Below the pieces are notes generated by a model that saw nothing but the letters and a program-made list of their open reading frames with translations, was not told the origin of the DNA and did no database searches. Below are positions 1 to 10,780 of a DNA stretch of 64,000 bases, piece after piece. The translations under genes were made by a program, and so were the position numbers. The stretch is from Perognathus longimembris pacificus. Its lineage: Eukaryota; Chordata; Mammalia; Rodentia; Heteromyidae. Location of the stretch: NCBI RefSeq assembly GCF_023159225.1, contig NC_063171.1, forward strand, positions 38,037,378 to 38,101,377, in the 5' to 3' direction. Position 1 is the first letter of the stretch, and each line of letters begins with the position of its first letter.

Positions 1-51
1 CAGTCACCAAAGGAGATCTAAGAAAGGTTTTCTAAAAGCTAAAAATAGTAG

Positions 52-560
52 TGGGGAATTGTCGGGGTCCTCCGACCCAGCGCTCTCCTGGCCAGCGGGA
101 GAGGCAGGGAGCGTACCCCAATGCGGCGAGCCAAGAGAAGGTAAAGAGTCGGCAAGCAGCCCATATGCAGCCCCCCTTCGGTGGAAGGACAATCAGATGA
201 CTCGGGAGAATGTTTCACGCAGTCTCAGGTTTATTCAGGGAGGAATCACACTTTTAAAGCTAGGCGCACCTAGCTAGGGGCTATGATTGGTGGTCTGAGA
301 TGTCTGTCAAGGGTGGGGCCAAGGGACCTCCCTAAGGGCGGCCTAAATCTACATCACAGCCCACTGGACCGCCTCCAGGTTCACCACCAGCTGCCATCTT
401 GACTACACTTGGCCCCAAGGCTGGGAGGCAGGGCCAGTTAGAGCCGCCTTTCCCATTCCGGACCCGGAAGGCAGTTGGGGCTAACAGCCAAGCAGCCCCA
501 GGGCTGGGAAAACAGGCGGGCCAGCTGATTGCTTCTTAAGGCTGCAAGCCGGGCCCCACA
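52..560 (-). mobile_element. Solo LTR-like element (endogenous retrovirus, antisense)
   Basis: Read on the minus strand, this GC-rich block has the order of a retroviral LTR. It begins TGTGGGGCCC at 560, has CCAAT near 278-290, a TATA-like CTTTAAAAG near 249-258, an AATAAA poly(A) signal at 230-235, and ends GACAATTCCCCA at 52. The spacing of TATA-like box to poly(A) signal fits a short R region. No gag, pol or env is seen beside it, so it is a solo LTR or fragment. The flanks (TAGTAG and GGGAAT) do not form a clear target-site duplication, so the ends, especially the 560 side, are approximate. The LTR style resembles ERVK/IAP-type elements; class assignment is inference. Confidence 0.6.
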
Positions 561-611
561 GGGAATATATTCTCTATAGTTGATGGTGATGATGTTTAAA
601 AGAGTCAAATA

Positions 612-845
612 CGAGTGGCTCACACTTGCAATTCTAGCTACTCAAGAAGCTGAGATCTGAGGATCCTGGTTTGAAGCCAGCCTGGTCAGGAAAGTTATGA
701 GACTCTTACCTTCAATTAACCACCCCCAAAAAAACCCAAAAGTGAAGCTGTTGCTCAAGTAGTAGAATGCCAGCTTTGAGCATAAAAACAGAAGGGCAGG
801 ACCCAAGCCCCAAATACCAGGTCTCAATACCAGGATAAATAAATT
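612..845 (+). mobile_element. Composite SINE, B1-like head plus ID-like tail (old copy)
   Basis: The left part has the 7SL/B1-like signature (GTGGCTCACAC, CTAGCTACTCAAGAAGCTGAG). The right part has the tRNA-like module (GTTGCTCAAGTAGTAGAATG). It is diverged from younger copies in the window, and no target-site duplication was identified. Confidence 0.75.
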
Positions 846-862
846 TAAAAATAAATCTCTTG

Positions 863-1115
863 CTGGGTGCGGATAGCTCACACCTGTCATTCTAGCTACT
901 AAAGAGTCTGAGATCTAAGGATCATGGTTCAAAGGCAGCCCAAGCAGGAAAGTCCATGAGACTCTTATCTCCAACTAAACACCAGAAAACCAGAAGTGGC
1001 TGGATCTGTGGCTCAAGTGGCAGAGTGATAACCTTGAGCGAAAGAGCTCAGGAACATTGCCGAGGCCCAGAGTTTAAGCCCCATGACCTACCAATAAAAA
1101 TAAAAATAAAAACCA
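863..1115 (+). mobile_element. Composite SINE, B1-like head plus ID-like tail
   Basis: Head with GCTCACACCTGTCATTCTAG, a middle with AGACTCTTATCTCC, then the tail module CTGTGGCTCAAGTGGCAGAG and an A-rich AATAAAAATAAA end. It sits directly behind another copy of the same family in the same orientation. Confidence 0.8.
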
Positions 1116-1650
1116 ACAACTCTTAGCACTTAGCAACTCATTGTTATCATAAGGAGCTGGTCTTTCTCTGAAGATTATTTGGGATTCTCTGCCAGGGAGG
1201 CTGTGTTCTCTATTCAGTCATGAAGCTGAGCTTCCCCTGTCATTGTCACCTGAGTGACCCACCATGAACAAAATCCACGACTTGCTATGGCTGCAGGTAG
1301 ATTTCTGCTTTCTCTCCTCCACTCAGACCCTTGCAATCATCCTTGTCCACCCCTCCCACCCCCCTACCCCTTAGTCTTTATTTCAATATATCCCAGGTGT
1401 TCTCCCATCCTATTTACCCTCCTGATGATTAAAGGATCTCTACAAGAGATCTTTCATGTGGTTTTTTTTGCCTCTGTCGCTCCAGTGTTAATGGACATAA
1501 TATACACATCAAATACCAAATGTTCTATTAAGCATTTCAAAAGACACTGCAACAAAATTTCTAAGATAATGTTGCTTGAAATACAACAAAAAGCCTTTAA
1601 ACACAAATGTAATGAAGTACTTAATTAAGAACTAAGAAAACCTAACGGGG

Positions 1651-1686
<36 letters not shown>

Positions 1687-1720
1687 TGTCTCTTTATCTT
1701 ACACACACACAAAGACATAA
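1116..1720. other. Non-coding stretch with (TC)n/(CA)n repeat
   Basis: No gene is recognised. A TC repeat interrupted by GTC and followed by a short CA run occupies about 1651-1711, just outside the left boundary of the 11 kb duplication at ~1721. The reading frame at 1254-1628 shows no family features. Confidence 0.6.
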
Positions 1721-2348
1721 TGAAATAAATGAATTAACTTATTCAAAGTACTTTAAAAGTTGAAGAAAATACAAAAACATAGGCATGAACTTTAAAATAT
1801 AAGAAAGGTTATTTTACAAACTTAAATCTGAGCATCTAAATTAGACTAAGAGGGGAGAAGGAAATAATATCACACACTTGAAAAGGAAGTCACACATGAG
1901 AAGTGGACTGCGGCCCACCAGGGGTGGCAGAGATATCAGAAATTCAGATTACATAAGCCATAGAAAAACTATCCCAAACATGTTGGGAAGCAAGATGAGG
2001 CTAATTCTATGACATGAAACAGAATCTAGGGAGATCACAAAGGCAAGCAGCAGTTGAAATGAGGCCAGAATTACCAAGCCCTGAAAAACACGGGGATGCA
2101 CATTTTGTGATGGCTCAGTCGACGCTGAGTTGATTTTGTGAATGCTCAGTACTTGGGAGCTCGTTTCCCTCAGAGACAGTGATGAAGGAATTTCTGGACA
2201 GGTGAGAAGCAAGACTAGATATGAAGGCAATTTCCTCTCTAATATTATGGAGCTCTATGGCAGACTTATTTTTTTTCCTGTGGCAGACATAAAATTGAGT
2301 AGTTCTGTCTTCTTCTTCTTTTTTCTTTTTCTTTCTTTTTTTTTTTTT

Positions 2349-2543
2349 GCCAGTCCTGGGCCTTGAACTCAGGGCCTAAGCACTATCCCTGGCTTCCTTT
2401 TCTCAAGGCTAGCACTCTGAAACTTGAGCCATAGGGCCACTTCTGGATGTTTTCTATATATATATATAGTGCTGAGGAATCGAATCTAGGGCTTTATGTA
2501 TACGAAGCCAGCACTCTTGCCACTAAGCCATATTCCCAGCCCC
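2349..2543 (-). mobile_element. ID-headed composite SINE (antisense)
   Basis: Antisense copy that starts GCCAGTCCTGGGCCTTGAAC and ends CATATTCCCAGCCCC, with a poly(T) run (2337-2348) on the left that represents its tail. A short TA expansion lies inside (2455-2468). It is present in both duplication copies (partner 13356-13549), so it predates the duplication. Confidence 0.85.
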
Positions 2544-3079
2544 CTAGTTCTGTCTTCTTAATGAGTTCCTGGTGGAAATTCATGGAGATCCCTTGTAGCA
2601 AGCCCTTAATGGGGTGAGACAGGAGGCATGACCATTTTTCTATCCATCCATGGAACACATAAATGAGAAATTTAAAGGAATGGAAATAAAAGGAAGCCCT
2701 AGATGACAAAACTTTGTTATTAATATGAGCCTTACATTCTCTGTATTATGTTTTACACGATTTCTCTCATATTATCTACTAGATAGAAACAAAAGCCTTC
2801 TGAGACAAAAAAATTCTAAAATGTACTAGTATTTAGACTTAGAAAAGAATCATAGTTTACATTGTGACCTAACCAATATCCAGTCGTTAATTCATCAAAT
2901 TCCAAGTATCATCACATTGTTCCCTGTCGTGCCACAATATTTGATTAAAGCCACATTCAGGGTTGGAAGCCTGGTGTTAAGCTGAATATAGCTTTAAACA
3001 AAATGTACAATCTGTGATTTGGGACAGATAAGACAAAACAGGGCAAGGAATGGTGGTTTTTTAAACCTTTTGAGACAAA

Positions 3080-3300
3080 GGGTAAAAGGCAAACCAATGC
3101 AACAGCAATACTTACAAGACAATATGCTGTAAACCAACTATACAACTCAGAGGGGAGGACACAGGAGAGGGGGAAAGTTTGGGGGGGAAATGAGGGAGGA
3201 GGTAAAAAGTTTTATAAGAAGTGTACTCATTGCCTTACGTATGAAACTGTAACCCCTCTGTAAATCAGTTTGACAACAAACTAATGAATTAAATTTAAAA
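3080..3300 (+). mobile_element. L1-like 3' end fragment
   Basis: Carries the motifs of a dispersed 3' end seen many times in the window: CAATATGCTGTAAACCAAC, a G-rich stretch, TGTACTCATTGCC, and GAAACTGTAACCCCTCTG followed by an A-rich end. The partner is at 14110-14310. I infer an L1 3' UTR because copies are 5'-truncated and A-tailed; the family name is unconfirmed. Confidence 0.6.
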
Positions 3301-3439
3301 GAACCTTTTGAGAGCTGTAAATCTGAAGGAAGAAGAAGAGCGGGAGGAGGAAAGGAATGAAGAAAAGAAGGAAGGCAGAAAGGGAGGGAAGGAGTGGAGG
3401 GAAAAAAGAAGAGAAGAATTTTTCACCACAACATACTTT

Positions 3440-3800
3440 ACCTCTTTCAATACTTATTTTCAGTATATCTTCATTGCACAAAGTGAGGAATTGCATTGTG
3501 ACATTTCCACACACCCATATAATCATATACTGTGCTTATAAATCACATTTGCCACTTTCATTTCACTTTCTGATTGCCCTTTCTCCTTTTTCTTTCTCTT
3601 TTCTAACCCAAGAAGCCAACCTTTTAAATCCAAACCCTCCCTCCTCCATGAATTTCCCCATATGAGAGAAAGTAGGGAATACTTGCCTTTGTGGGACTGA
3701 CTTATTTCACTCCACACTATTGCCAGTTTTGTCCATATAGACAACATAATTGTATTCTTCTTCGCTAAGTAAAATTCTATTGTGTGTATACATATATAAT
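3440..3800 (-). mobile_element. Possible L1 fragment (antisense)
   Basis: Text such as GACTGACTTATTTCACTCCA, TTGCCAGTTTTGTCCA and AAAATTCTATTGTGTG resembles antisense L1 3' sequence with its typical wording order. It is old and diverged, shared with the right duplication copy (14445-14800), and preceded by a purine-rich block at 3330-3420. Confidence 0.45.
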
Positions 3801-3986
3801 TTTAACCTTAACCCAAGAAGAAAATATGCTTTGCTTAGATAAGGAAACAATGAGGTCCAAAATGTCAAACAACCCATCCAAGGTTACAGTTACACAGATA
3901 AATAGACTCCATATTTTTATAACTTAAATAATTGAGAATACAATTGGCCCGAATATACATATATGCTATTGAAAAGTGCTCTGCTA

Positions 3987-4205
3987 GCCGTGTGTGATGG
4001 CTCCTGCCATTATTCCAGCTACTTAGTAGGTAAAGACCAGGAAGATTGCAGTTCCAAGCTAATTGGGGCAAAGAGTCATTAAGACCCCATCTCAATGAAT
4101 AGCTGGGCCAAGTGGTATATTCCTGTCACCCCAACCTTCCTGAGAGCTGTAAATAGGAGGATGGAGGTCTAAGCCCACCCTAGAACCACACAAGATCTTT
4201 TCCAA
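3987..4205 (+). mobile_element. Old B1-like SINE dimer
   Basis: Two consecutive Alu/B1-like monomers, one from GTGTGTGATGGCTCCTGCCA and one from AGCTGGGCCAAGTGGTATA, each followed by a CTACTTAG- or CTTCCTGAG-type block. Both are heavily diverged. The partner at 14997-15215 predates the duplication. Confidence 0.5.
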
Positions 4206-4260
4206 AGTGAAAAGGACTGGAGAGACAGTCGAGTGCTAAAGCTCCTAAGAAGTAAGCGCA

Positions 4261-4452
4261 GGGGCTGGGGATATAGCCTAGTGGCAAGAGTGCCTGCCTC
4301 GGATACACGAGGCCCTAGGTTCGATTCCCCAGCACCACATATACAGAAAATGGCCAGAAGCGGCGCTGTGGCTCAAGTGGCAGAGTGCTAGCCTTGAGCG
4401 GGAAGAAGCCAGGGACAGTGCTCAGGCCCTGAGTCCAAGGCCCAGGACTGGC

Positions 4453-4480
<28 letters not shown>
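4261..4480 (+). mobile_element. Young ID-headed composite SINE, private to left copy
   Basis: Starts GGGGCTGGGGATATAGCCTA (pol III A box region), has the B-box-like GGTTCGATTCC, then the second tRNA-like module GCTGTGGCTCAAGTGGCAGA, and ends in a long poly(A). It is flanked by the perfect 14 bp repeat AAGAAGTAAGCGCA (4247-4260 and 4482-4495). The right duplication copy has the single uninterrupted target at 15257-15270, so this insertion happened after the duplication. It lies about 30 bp beyond the stop codon side of the OR at 4526-5467. Confidence 0.95.
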
Positions 4481-4485
<5 letters not shown>

Positions 4486-4525
4486 AGTAAGCGCAAACCC
4501 CTGAGTTTCTCCCCTAGTTCCCTGC

Positions 4526-5467
4526 TTATAAAGTCTTAAGGGAAAAGCCAGCCCTCCCGACCACCCTGCGGATGGCCAGCTGCACGTCCTTGTTCCTGAG
4601 GCTGTACACCATGGGGTTCAGCAGCGGGGTGATGATGGTGTAGGTCACTGTCACCAGCCTGTCTTTGCCTGTGGTAAACTTGGTAGAAGGCCTCAGGTAG
4701 ACGAAAGACGCACAGCCGTAATGCACCGTGACCACAATGAGGTGGGAGGCGCAGGTGGAGAAGGCTTTCTGCTTGCCCTCAGTGGATGGGATTTTCAGGA
4801 TGGTGCGGACAATGAAGCCGTACGAGATGCAGATGAAGACCAAGGGAACCACTAGCGAAAAGACCCCGCAGAGGAAGATGACCATTTCGTGGACGTGGCT
4901 CTCGGCACAGGCCAGGCGGATGACTGGTGAGATATCACAAAAGTAATGGTCCACCTTGTTCAGGCCACAGAAAGGGAGACTGAAGACCAAACTGGTCCCC
5001 ACTAGAGATATCAGGAAGCCCGCAGCAACGCAAGTCCCCGCCAGCTGCCTACACATGCTCCAGCTCATGAGCGTGGGGTACCGCAGGGGCTGGCAGATGG
5101 CAGCATAGCGGTCATAACCCATCACCCCCAGCAGCAGGCAATTGGTGAGGGCGAAGCCCAGGAAGAAGTACATCTGGGTGGCACAACTCATGAAGGAGAG
5201 GGTCCTCAGGACTGAGAACAGATTAATGAGCATCTTAGGCAAGATGACAAGTGTGTAGAAGATCTCTGAGGTGGAAAGAACAGCCAGAAAGAAGTACATG
5301 GGTGTGTGCAGGCTGTGGTCCAGACGGACTACGGAGATGGTGATGATGTTCCCGCTCAAGATGAACAGATAGAGGCAGAGGAATACCCCAAAGAGGACAA
5401 ACTGCAGGTCCCCAAGGCTGGAGAAACCCAACAGGAGGAACTCTGTCACTGAGGAGGAATTAGCCAT
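4526..5467 (-). CDS. Olfactory receptor, family 10 type (left duplicate)
   Basis: Seven-transmembrane odorant receptor of 313 residues, a normal length, expected to signal through Golf in olfactory cilia. What is seen: the N-glycosylation sequon NSS at residue 3; LHTPMYFF at 53-60 (TM2 side); MGYDRYAAIC at 116-125, with Ala where Val is more usual; disulphide cysteines C95, C167, C177 and C187; ISYGFI in TM5; KAFSTCASHL at 234-243; and PLLNPMVYSLRNKDV at 281-295 in TM7. The start is the ATG 5' of the sequon; no upstream extension is needed. The gene has a near-identical twin at 15301-16242. Seven residues differ (149, 153, 155, 169, 196, 204, 220), all between TM4 and TM5. Family 10 is inferred from overall motif style. 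OR10T2-like is possible from position next to OR10K genes but is not proven. Confidence 0.95.
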   Translation of the reverse strand: MANSSSVTEFLLLGFSSLGDLQFVLFGVFLCLYLFILSGNIITISVVRLDHSLHTPMYFFLAVLSTSEIFYTLVILPKMLINLFSVLRTLSFMSCATQMYFFLGFALTNCLLLGVMGYDRYAAICQPLRYPTLMSWSMCRQLAGTCVAAGFLISLVGTSLVFSLPFCGLNKVDHYFCDISPVIRLACAESHVHEMVIFLCGVFSLVVPLVFICISYGFIVRTILKIPSTEGKQKAFSTCASHLIVVTVHYGCASFVYLRPSTKFTTGKDRLVTVTYTIITPLLNPMVYSLRNKDVQLAIRRVVGRAGFSLKTL

Positions 5468-7527
5468 GAAGAGTCGCCCCCTCCTGCACTAAAAGTCAAT
5501 CTGATAGTCAGTCAGATACCATCTTCCTCCTAGAGCAGCCATCCTGGGCATGTCCTTATGAGAGTGGACATGGGGGAGAGGAGAGAAACAAAATAGATTT
5601 TGAGTGAACTGGGAACTGTTGTACAGAGAAAGGCCCTCAAGACACTGTGTTCCTACAAAGTGATTTTTTCTCACCAGTAAATTGAGGGATAAAGGTTCAG
5701 GTGATGTGGGTGGCTACTGGCTACATTTCAAGTCCTCTTCTGCAATATCTGCTTAATTTTTCACTAGTCTAAGCTATACAAAAGACTTTATCTACTTTTA
5801 TTATTATTTTCAATGGCCAGATTCTTCTCATGCTCAAAGAATATTCTGATATTTTTATACACATACACATATACCCATATACACACATAAGTAAGAGCCT
5901 CAATATCTGAGTATTCACACACACACAAACACACACCACTTCTCCTCACTCATTCCTCATCTAGAGAAGCATCCACTGATCTATCATTGTATCACATGCC
6001 CTGCAGTTGCACCATTCCTGGGCACAAGTAATTGACACACTTGCTTCCTTGCAGTCACCCATTAGAACTGATTTGGTATTAAACTGCTTCCACCATCTTA
6101 GAATTAACTTTAGGATTCTTTGAAACTCTTATCAGACACTAGACCTGACCACTCCTTATAAAAAACATATGCCTGGAAACCTGAGTATCACATCAATGTT
6201 GATGGCCTCTTCATATCTCACCTTCCATAAGCCTGGCTTAGAAGGTCAACAAATTGTCATTCCAGAACCTGCCTCTGAATTCATGAATTAAGGAGGTTCA
6301 GACACTTCCCCTACAGCCTAAGAGACAGTTATTATTTCTGGAACTCTCTGAAACCATCATCGTTTCTGAAACTCTAAATTTTATGTATTTTCACCAAAAC
6401 TATTTATCCTCTCTCACCTTCTGTCCAGTGCACTCCTCTGCCTAGATTCTGCATCTCAATAAAGGGTCATCATACTCTTAGTCATGAAAGCTCTAATTTC
6501 TAAGAAACACTTGAACTCACCATTTTTTCTCATCTTACATTTCCAATTTATTCTTTCTCTGAAGAACCTCTACAATCTATTCATTCTTTCCTGCAAAAAA
6601 AAAATCCTTAGCCCTTGCTTGGGTTACTAAAAGACTATTAGAAATGGACTCCCTAGATTACCACTAACTACTCTGAACTATTCTCCAGAGATCTGTTGGT
6701 ATAGAGTGGAAATCTTATTTTATTGCCAAAAGTAATCAGCCCTCAATCATCTATAAGATATTCTAGAGTCTTCCTACTTGTCTCAAATCTACCTTTCTAC
6801 TCATAACTGCCACTATGTAGTCCTTCATATATAATTCAACATCAAGACATTTTTAACTATCGTGGCATTTTCCACAGTCTTCCCAGCATCTGGAAATACC
6901 GCATGTTTATGTTTTTGTTGACTTTATCCCTTTATATTATCTTTAATTAGTTGTACGAAATGATTTCAATTCAACATAGCGATTTGGGAATACCCAACAT
7001 CATCCCTTTAATCATTCTCCCACAACTCTCCTGAACCCAACTCTCTTAATTCCATGGATTTCTTCCAATTTTCTATTTAAAAACGTTGTTATGAAATCTT
7101 ATAGCTAGCTAAGCATGATGTATGACTTTTCTGAGTTTTTTAGTAGTCACTAAAATGATCTGCTTCAATAGTATTGTTATAAGTTTGTCTTGGAGTCTAT
7201 GAAGCATCTCCAATACTTTTCATAGTGTTCAGTTATGCTAAAGGCTATGAAGTTTGTTGAATAAAGTAAGTAAGAATTATCCAATTTCTCCATTAAATCA
7301 TTTCCAGACTCCAAGGTAGATGGCACTTGACTCTTGGAATTTTCCAAACATGTTTGTCTTAACTGATTAACTAATTATCCTTCTGTTTTAACATCTGAAG
7401 ATGAAACTCTTTCTGCCATCATTATATAAACATAGAAACAAAGATGAAGTTAGGGGTTAGGATGTAGGGATATTGGCAGAGCATTTGGCTAGCATGCATA
7501 AGGAACAGGTTTCCTTCGAAGCACTGC
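5468..7527. other. Non-coding DNA upstream of the OR, no gene seen
   Basis: Contains a short CA repeat (about 5918-5937) and AT-rich unique sequence. At about 6935-7080 there is an antisense fragment of another dispersed repeat (GTTGTACGAAATGATTTCAA, then a CATTCTCCC-type end), related to 33017-33260. The OR 5' untranslated exons and promoter probably lie somewhere here but cannot be placed by eye. The stretch is duplicated at about 16243-18296. Confidence 0.5.
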
Positions 7528-7625
7528 AAGAAGAAGGAGAAGGAGGTGAGGAGGATGGGGTAGAAGGAGGGAGGGAGAAGAAAAAGGAAGAGGAGGAGGA
7601 AGAGGAGGAAGAGGAGGAGGAGGAG
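7528..7625 (+). repeat. Purine-only GGA/GAA microsatellite
   Basis: A near-perfect purine strand of GAA, GGA and GAG triplets about 98 bp long. It makes a spurious glutamate-rich reading frame, which I do not call as a gene. By eye the copy at 18297-18394 is identical in length and sequence, which is unusual for a microsatellite in a duplicate that is diverged nearby. Confidence 0.9.
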
Positions 7626-7726
7626 ATGCAGCAGCAAGCTAGCTCATCCACATTTCTGATCAAGGGGTCTTCATGCTCATAGTTTTTTATTTGAAATTTT
7701 TAACACTTAAAGTTTGAATTACTTTG

Positions 7727-8093
7727 CAGCTAACTAAACTCTTCTTATTGCTGTTTTGCTTAGACAAAGTTTTAACAAAGATTTTTTGTTTGACTTAAAT
7801 GAACTACCACTTTAAGATATCATTAAATTGCTTTATGCAAACTTAATGAATAGGAAACATACATTACCAATTTTTTTGGGGCAAAGTCCCCACCCACGTT
7901 CTTCCTGAAACATCACCTCCACCATTTCCTTTCCTGATTTTGTTTCCTAGTGCTAATATTTAGGGGTAAAAATGCAAGCTAAATCATGGGGAAAATGCCA
8001 CAATTCAAATTTTTACCTACGACTAAATTACATTATAGTCACTGTTATTCAGATCAGGAAAATCATAAGCCCTAAATAGAAAATTTCACATTC
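7727..8093. other. Diverged patch within the duplication
   Basis: Aligned by eye with about 18484-18832, this patch shows roughly 35 substitutions and several indels in ~365 bp. The sequences just before and after are almost identical between copies. No gene is present. See the findings on mosaic divergence. Confidence 0.7.
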
Positions 8094-9900
8094 CTTCAAA
8101 TCTGACTTCTTCTGCAAAGTGGCACGTAGGTGTCCTCATTCCTGAGCACTTCCTGGAGGTTTCTGCAAGTGTCAAGTGAAATTTGCCAACATGTTTTTCC
8201 TGTTATGATTCAAGAAGGAGCTTTTTTCATTTCCCAGACACCCTAGAGCAGAGCAAAAGAAATAGGTTACTCCACATCAAAATATGAGCTGTTTTCTTTT
8301 CCCCATGAATATCATAGGTGTTGCTTCCATGAAGATTTCCAATGGTCTTTACTTTTACACTGACCAAGAACTCAGTGCCAATTACTTCACTGGTAACTGA
8401 GGCCTCTACCTCCATAGGGAGCTAATTATCATGCTACACCTAAATTGTCCATAATTTCTCCAATTACGAGGTACCACCATAGATAGTAATACACTACAAG
8501 AATTATTTCACCCAAGAGAAGGCCCTTTCTAATACACCATGGAAATCAATTGACTTCCTCTTAAACAATCTGTGGACACTTAGAAAGTAGAGGGTTTTAT
8601 GGGAACCATTTCTTTAAATAGACATCAATGAATCTACCTCCTTTGGGTTTTCCAACACTGTACTTCCAAATTTTCATTTTCATAATTATTTTTATGAATA
8701 TGTATTAGTTGTCTAGAATAATGCATCTTATTGTTATATTTTTATACATGCATATAATGTGCCAAGAAAGCTCTTTCTAAAAGCATATTACCCACTTCAA
8801 GAAATCCAAAAGAGTGAAGAAAAATATGAAGAACAGAGAACAGACTATTAGAATGTCAGAGGCATCATAAAAATTTAAAGAAGAAACATGTTTTATTCCT
8901 GCAATTTAATGTGAGTTTGGTAAATATTTGTTCAATAAATAAAAGAAGTTTGGAGTCATGGAGAAATGCGTGATCGATTGTACCTTAGTTTAGATATTTG
9001 AAGAGCTCATTGGAGCTCCCCATAATTTAGGTTCCACATTGATACTTTCTCATATAACTTCCAGATATTTCAGCTGAAAAATAGCCAAATGCTAAACACT
9101 CATGAATGTCTCTTAGCAAGCCTCTTAAAAACTGCACTTTTATGAGTCCTGACAGAGATGTTTGCAGAGGTGAAAAGTTAAAAAAAACAAACCCAAATTC
9201 ATAACTGAGAAATGGTAGTAGCTTCTTTATACTTAGCATTAACTAAGATTGGGACAATGACTAGACATATTTTACTGAGAAAATTCATCTACAAGGCTTT
9301 ATCTTCTTTGTAGATGTACAGAAGGTTAAAGATAACCACACTTTTTGCTTTATACTTCTCGCCTAGAAAGACAGAATATATATGCCCTTTCCCTTGAATG
9401 GAGATAAATAGGTAGATACTTTTTTTAACCACTGCTGTATAGCTAAATTTATACTGTATCTGTTTATCAACTTTAATCTCTATAGTGTCTGGCACCTTTT
9501 TCGTATTTCTTGAAACACCTTTTTTTTCTTTTCATCCTAACCACCATATTTGGGGAAAGCTCAAGCAATCCTTGGAGAATCCACATGAGAGAAAACCCAG
9601 ACTCTTGCCAGCATTCCCAGTTGAGTACAATCAGTAGCAAACATGAACTAATGTGCAATGTAAGTAAGCAATGTTGAGATGGAACCTTTAGCCCAAGAGG
9701 AACCATCCAAGCTGGACCTGTATAGAGAAAATGCAATCAGTCCCCAGTGATCTTTGACAAAATTGTAGAGTCATGCACAAAATGAATAATTATTGGTAAT
9801 TTAGCCAACTACAGTTCAAGATAGTTTGTTATACATCAATAAATAATGTGTTAGAAAGTATAGTATCCAAAGACAGGAATGAAAATTGTAATAAAAATTT
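8094..9900. other. Non-coding DNA, no gene seen
   Basis: AT-rich unique sequence with no recognisable coding or repeat motif that I can support. It is duplicated at about 18833-20660 with few differences. Confidence 0.5.
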
Positions 9901-10049
9901 AAGAGCTAAGCAGGCATGATAGCACATGCCTATATACCTATGCGCTGGAGTTTTAATGCACAGTGAGTTCAAAGTCAACCGGGACTACATATTAAGACAT
10001 TACGATCTCCTGCTAGGACTATCCTAGACATATACTAACTAGTAGAAAT

Positions 10050-10189
10050 GAGGGAAATTATGGAGCCTGTGTTTCTTTGGGCCTAGCTTTCTTCACTTAA
10101 TATTATTTTTTCCAAGTCTTTCCATTTCCTTTTGAATGGGGCTATCATTCTTTCTGATGGAAGCATAGAATTCTAATATATATATGTGT

Positions 10190-10221
<32 letters not shown>

Positions 10222-10640
10222 GCCACATTTTATTAATCCATTCATCCACTGGGGGGGGACATCTGGATTGGTTCCATGTCTTAGCTATGGTACAAAATGC
10301 TGCAATGAACATAGTCGTGCTGGAAGCTTTGGTGTAGACAAGTTTGTGATGATTTGGGTCTCTATTTAGAAAAGAGCCCCTGTGTTTCCTATATCGCTTA
10401 CTATAATATTTTCAGGGTATATGATCTTACATTGAGGTCTTTGATGCATTTGGAATTGATTTTGGTGCAATGTGATATAGGTGATATATAAGGATCTAAC
10501 TTCGGTTTTCTAAATGCACATGGCCAATTCTTCCAGTGCCAGTTGAAGAGCCTGACTTTCTTCAATCTAGTGTTTTGGGGTCTCTTTTCAAAGATTAGGT
10601 GGCCATAGGTCTGTGGATTCATTTCTGGGTCTTCAGTTCT
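10050..10640 (-). mobile_element. L1 fragment (antisense), old
   Basis: Reads as antisense L1 sequence: TTCTTTCTGATGGAAGCATA, ATTAATCCATTCATCCACTG, GCTGCAATGAACATAG and TTTGATGCATTTGGAATTGA are in the usual L1 order. A TA/TG repeat (10176-10221) interrupts it. A B1-like monomer (about 9909-10015) lies just before it. The partner fragment is at about 21040-21610. Confidence 0.65.
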
Positions 10641-10719
10641 AGTCCATTTCTGAATATTTTAAGTATTTGCTAATAGGCACCTTCATCATACTTTTTTCTA
10701 TAGGAAAAAGATGCCATCA

Positions 10720-10720
<1 letters not shown>

Positions 10721-10777
<57 letters not shown>
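10721..10777 (+). repeat. (TG)n microsatellite
   Basis: About 28 TG units next to an antisense composite SINE. Other composite SINEs in the window also abut CA/TG arrays on their tail side. In the right duplicate copy the array (about 21698-21757) is interrupted by GCATGTGCG. Confidence 0.95.

Positions 10778-10780
<3 letters not shown>

Noticed and set aside
438..623. Short frames in the GC-rich block near the left edge
   Set aside because: Explained by LTR-like sequence; no conserved protein features.
7473..7682. Glutamate-rich frame (and serine- or leucine-rich frames opposite)
   Set aside because: It is the translation of a purine microsatellite present in both duplicates; there is no family motif and the opposite frames are equally open.
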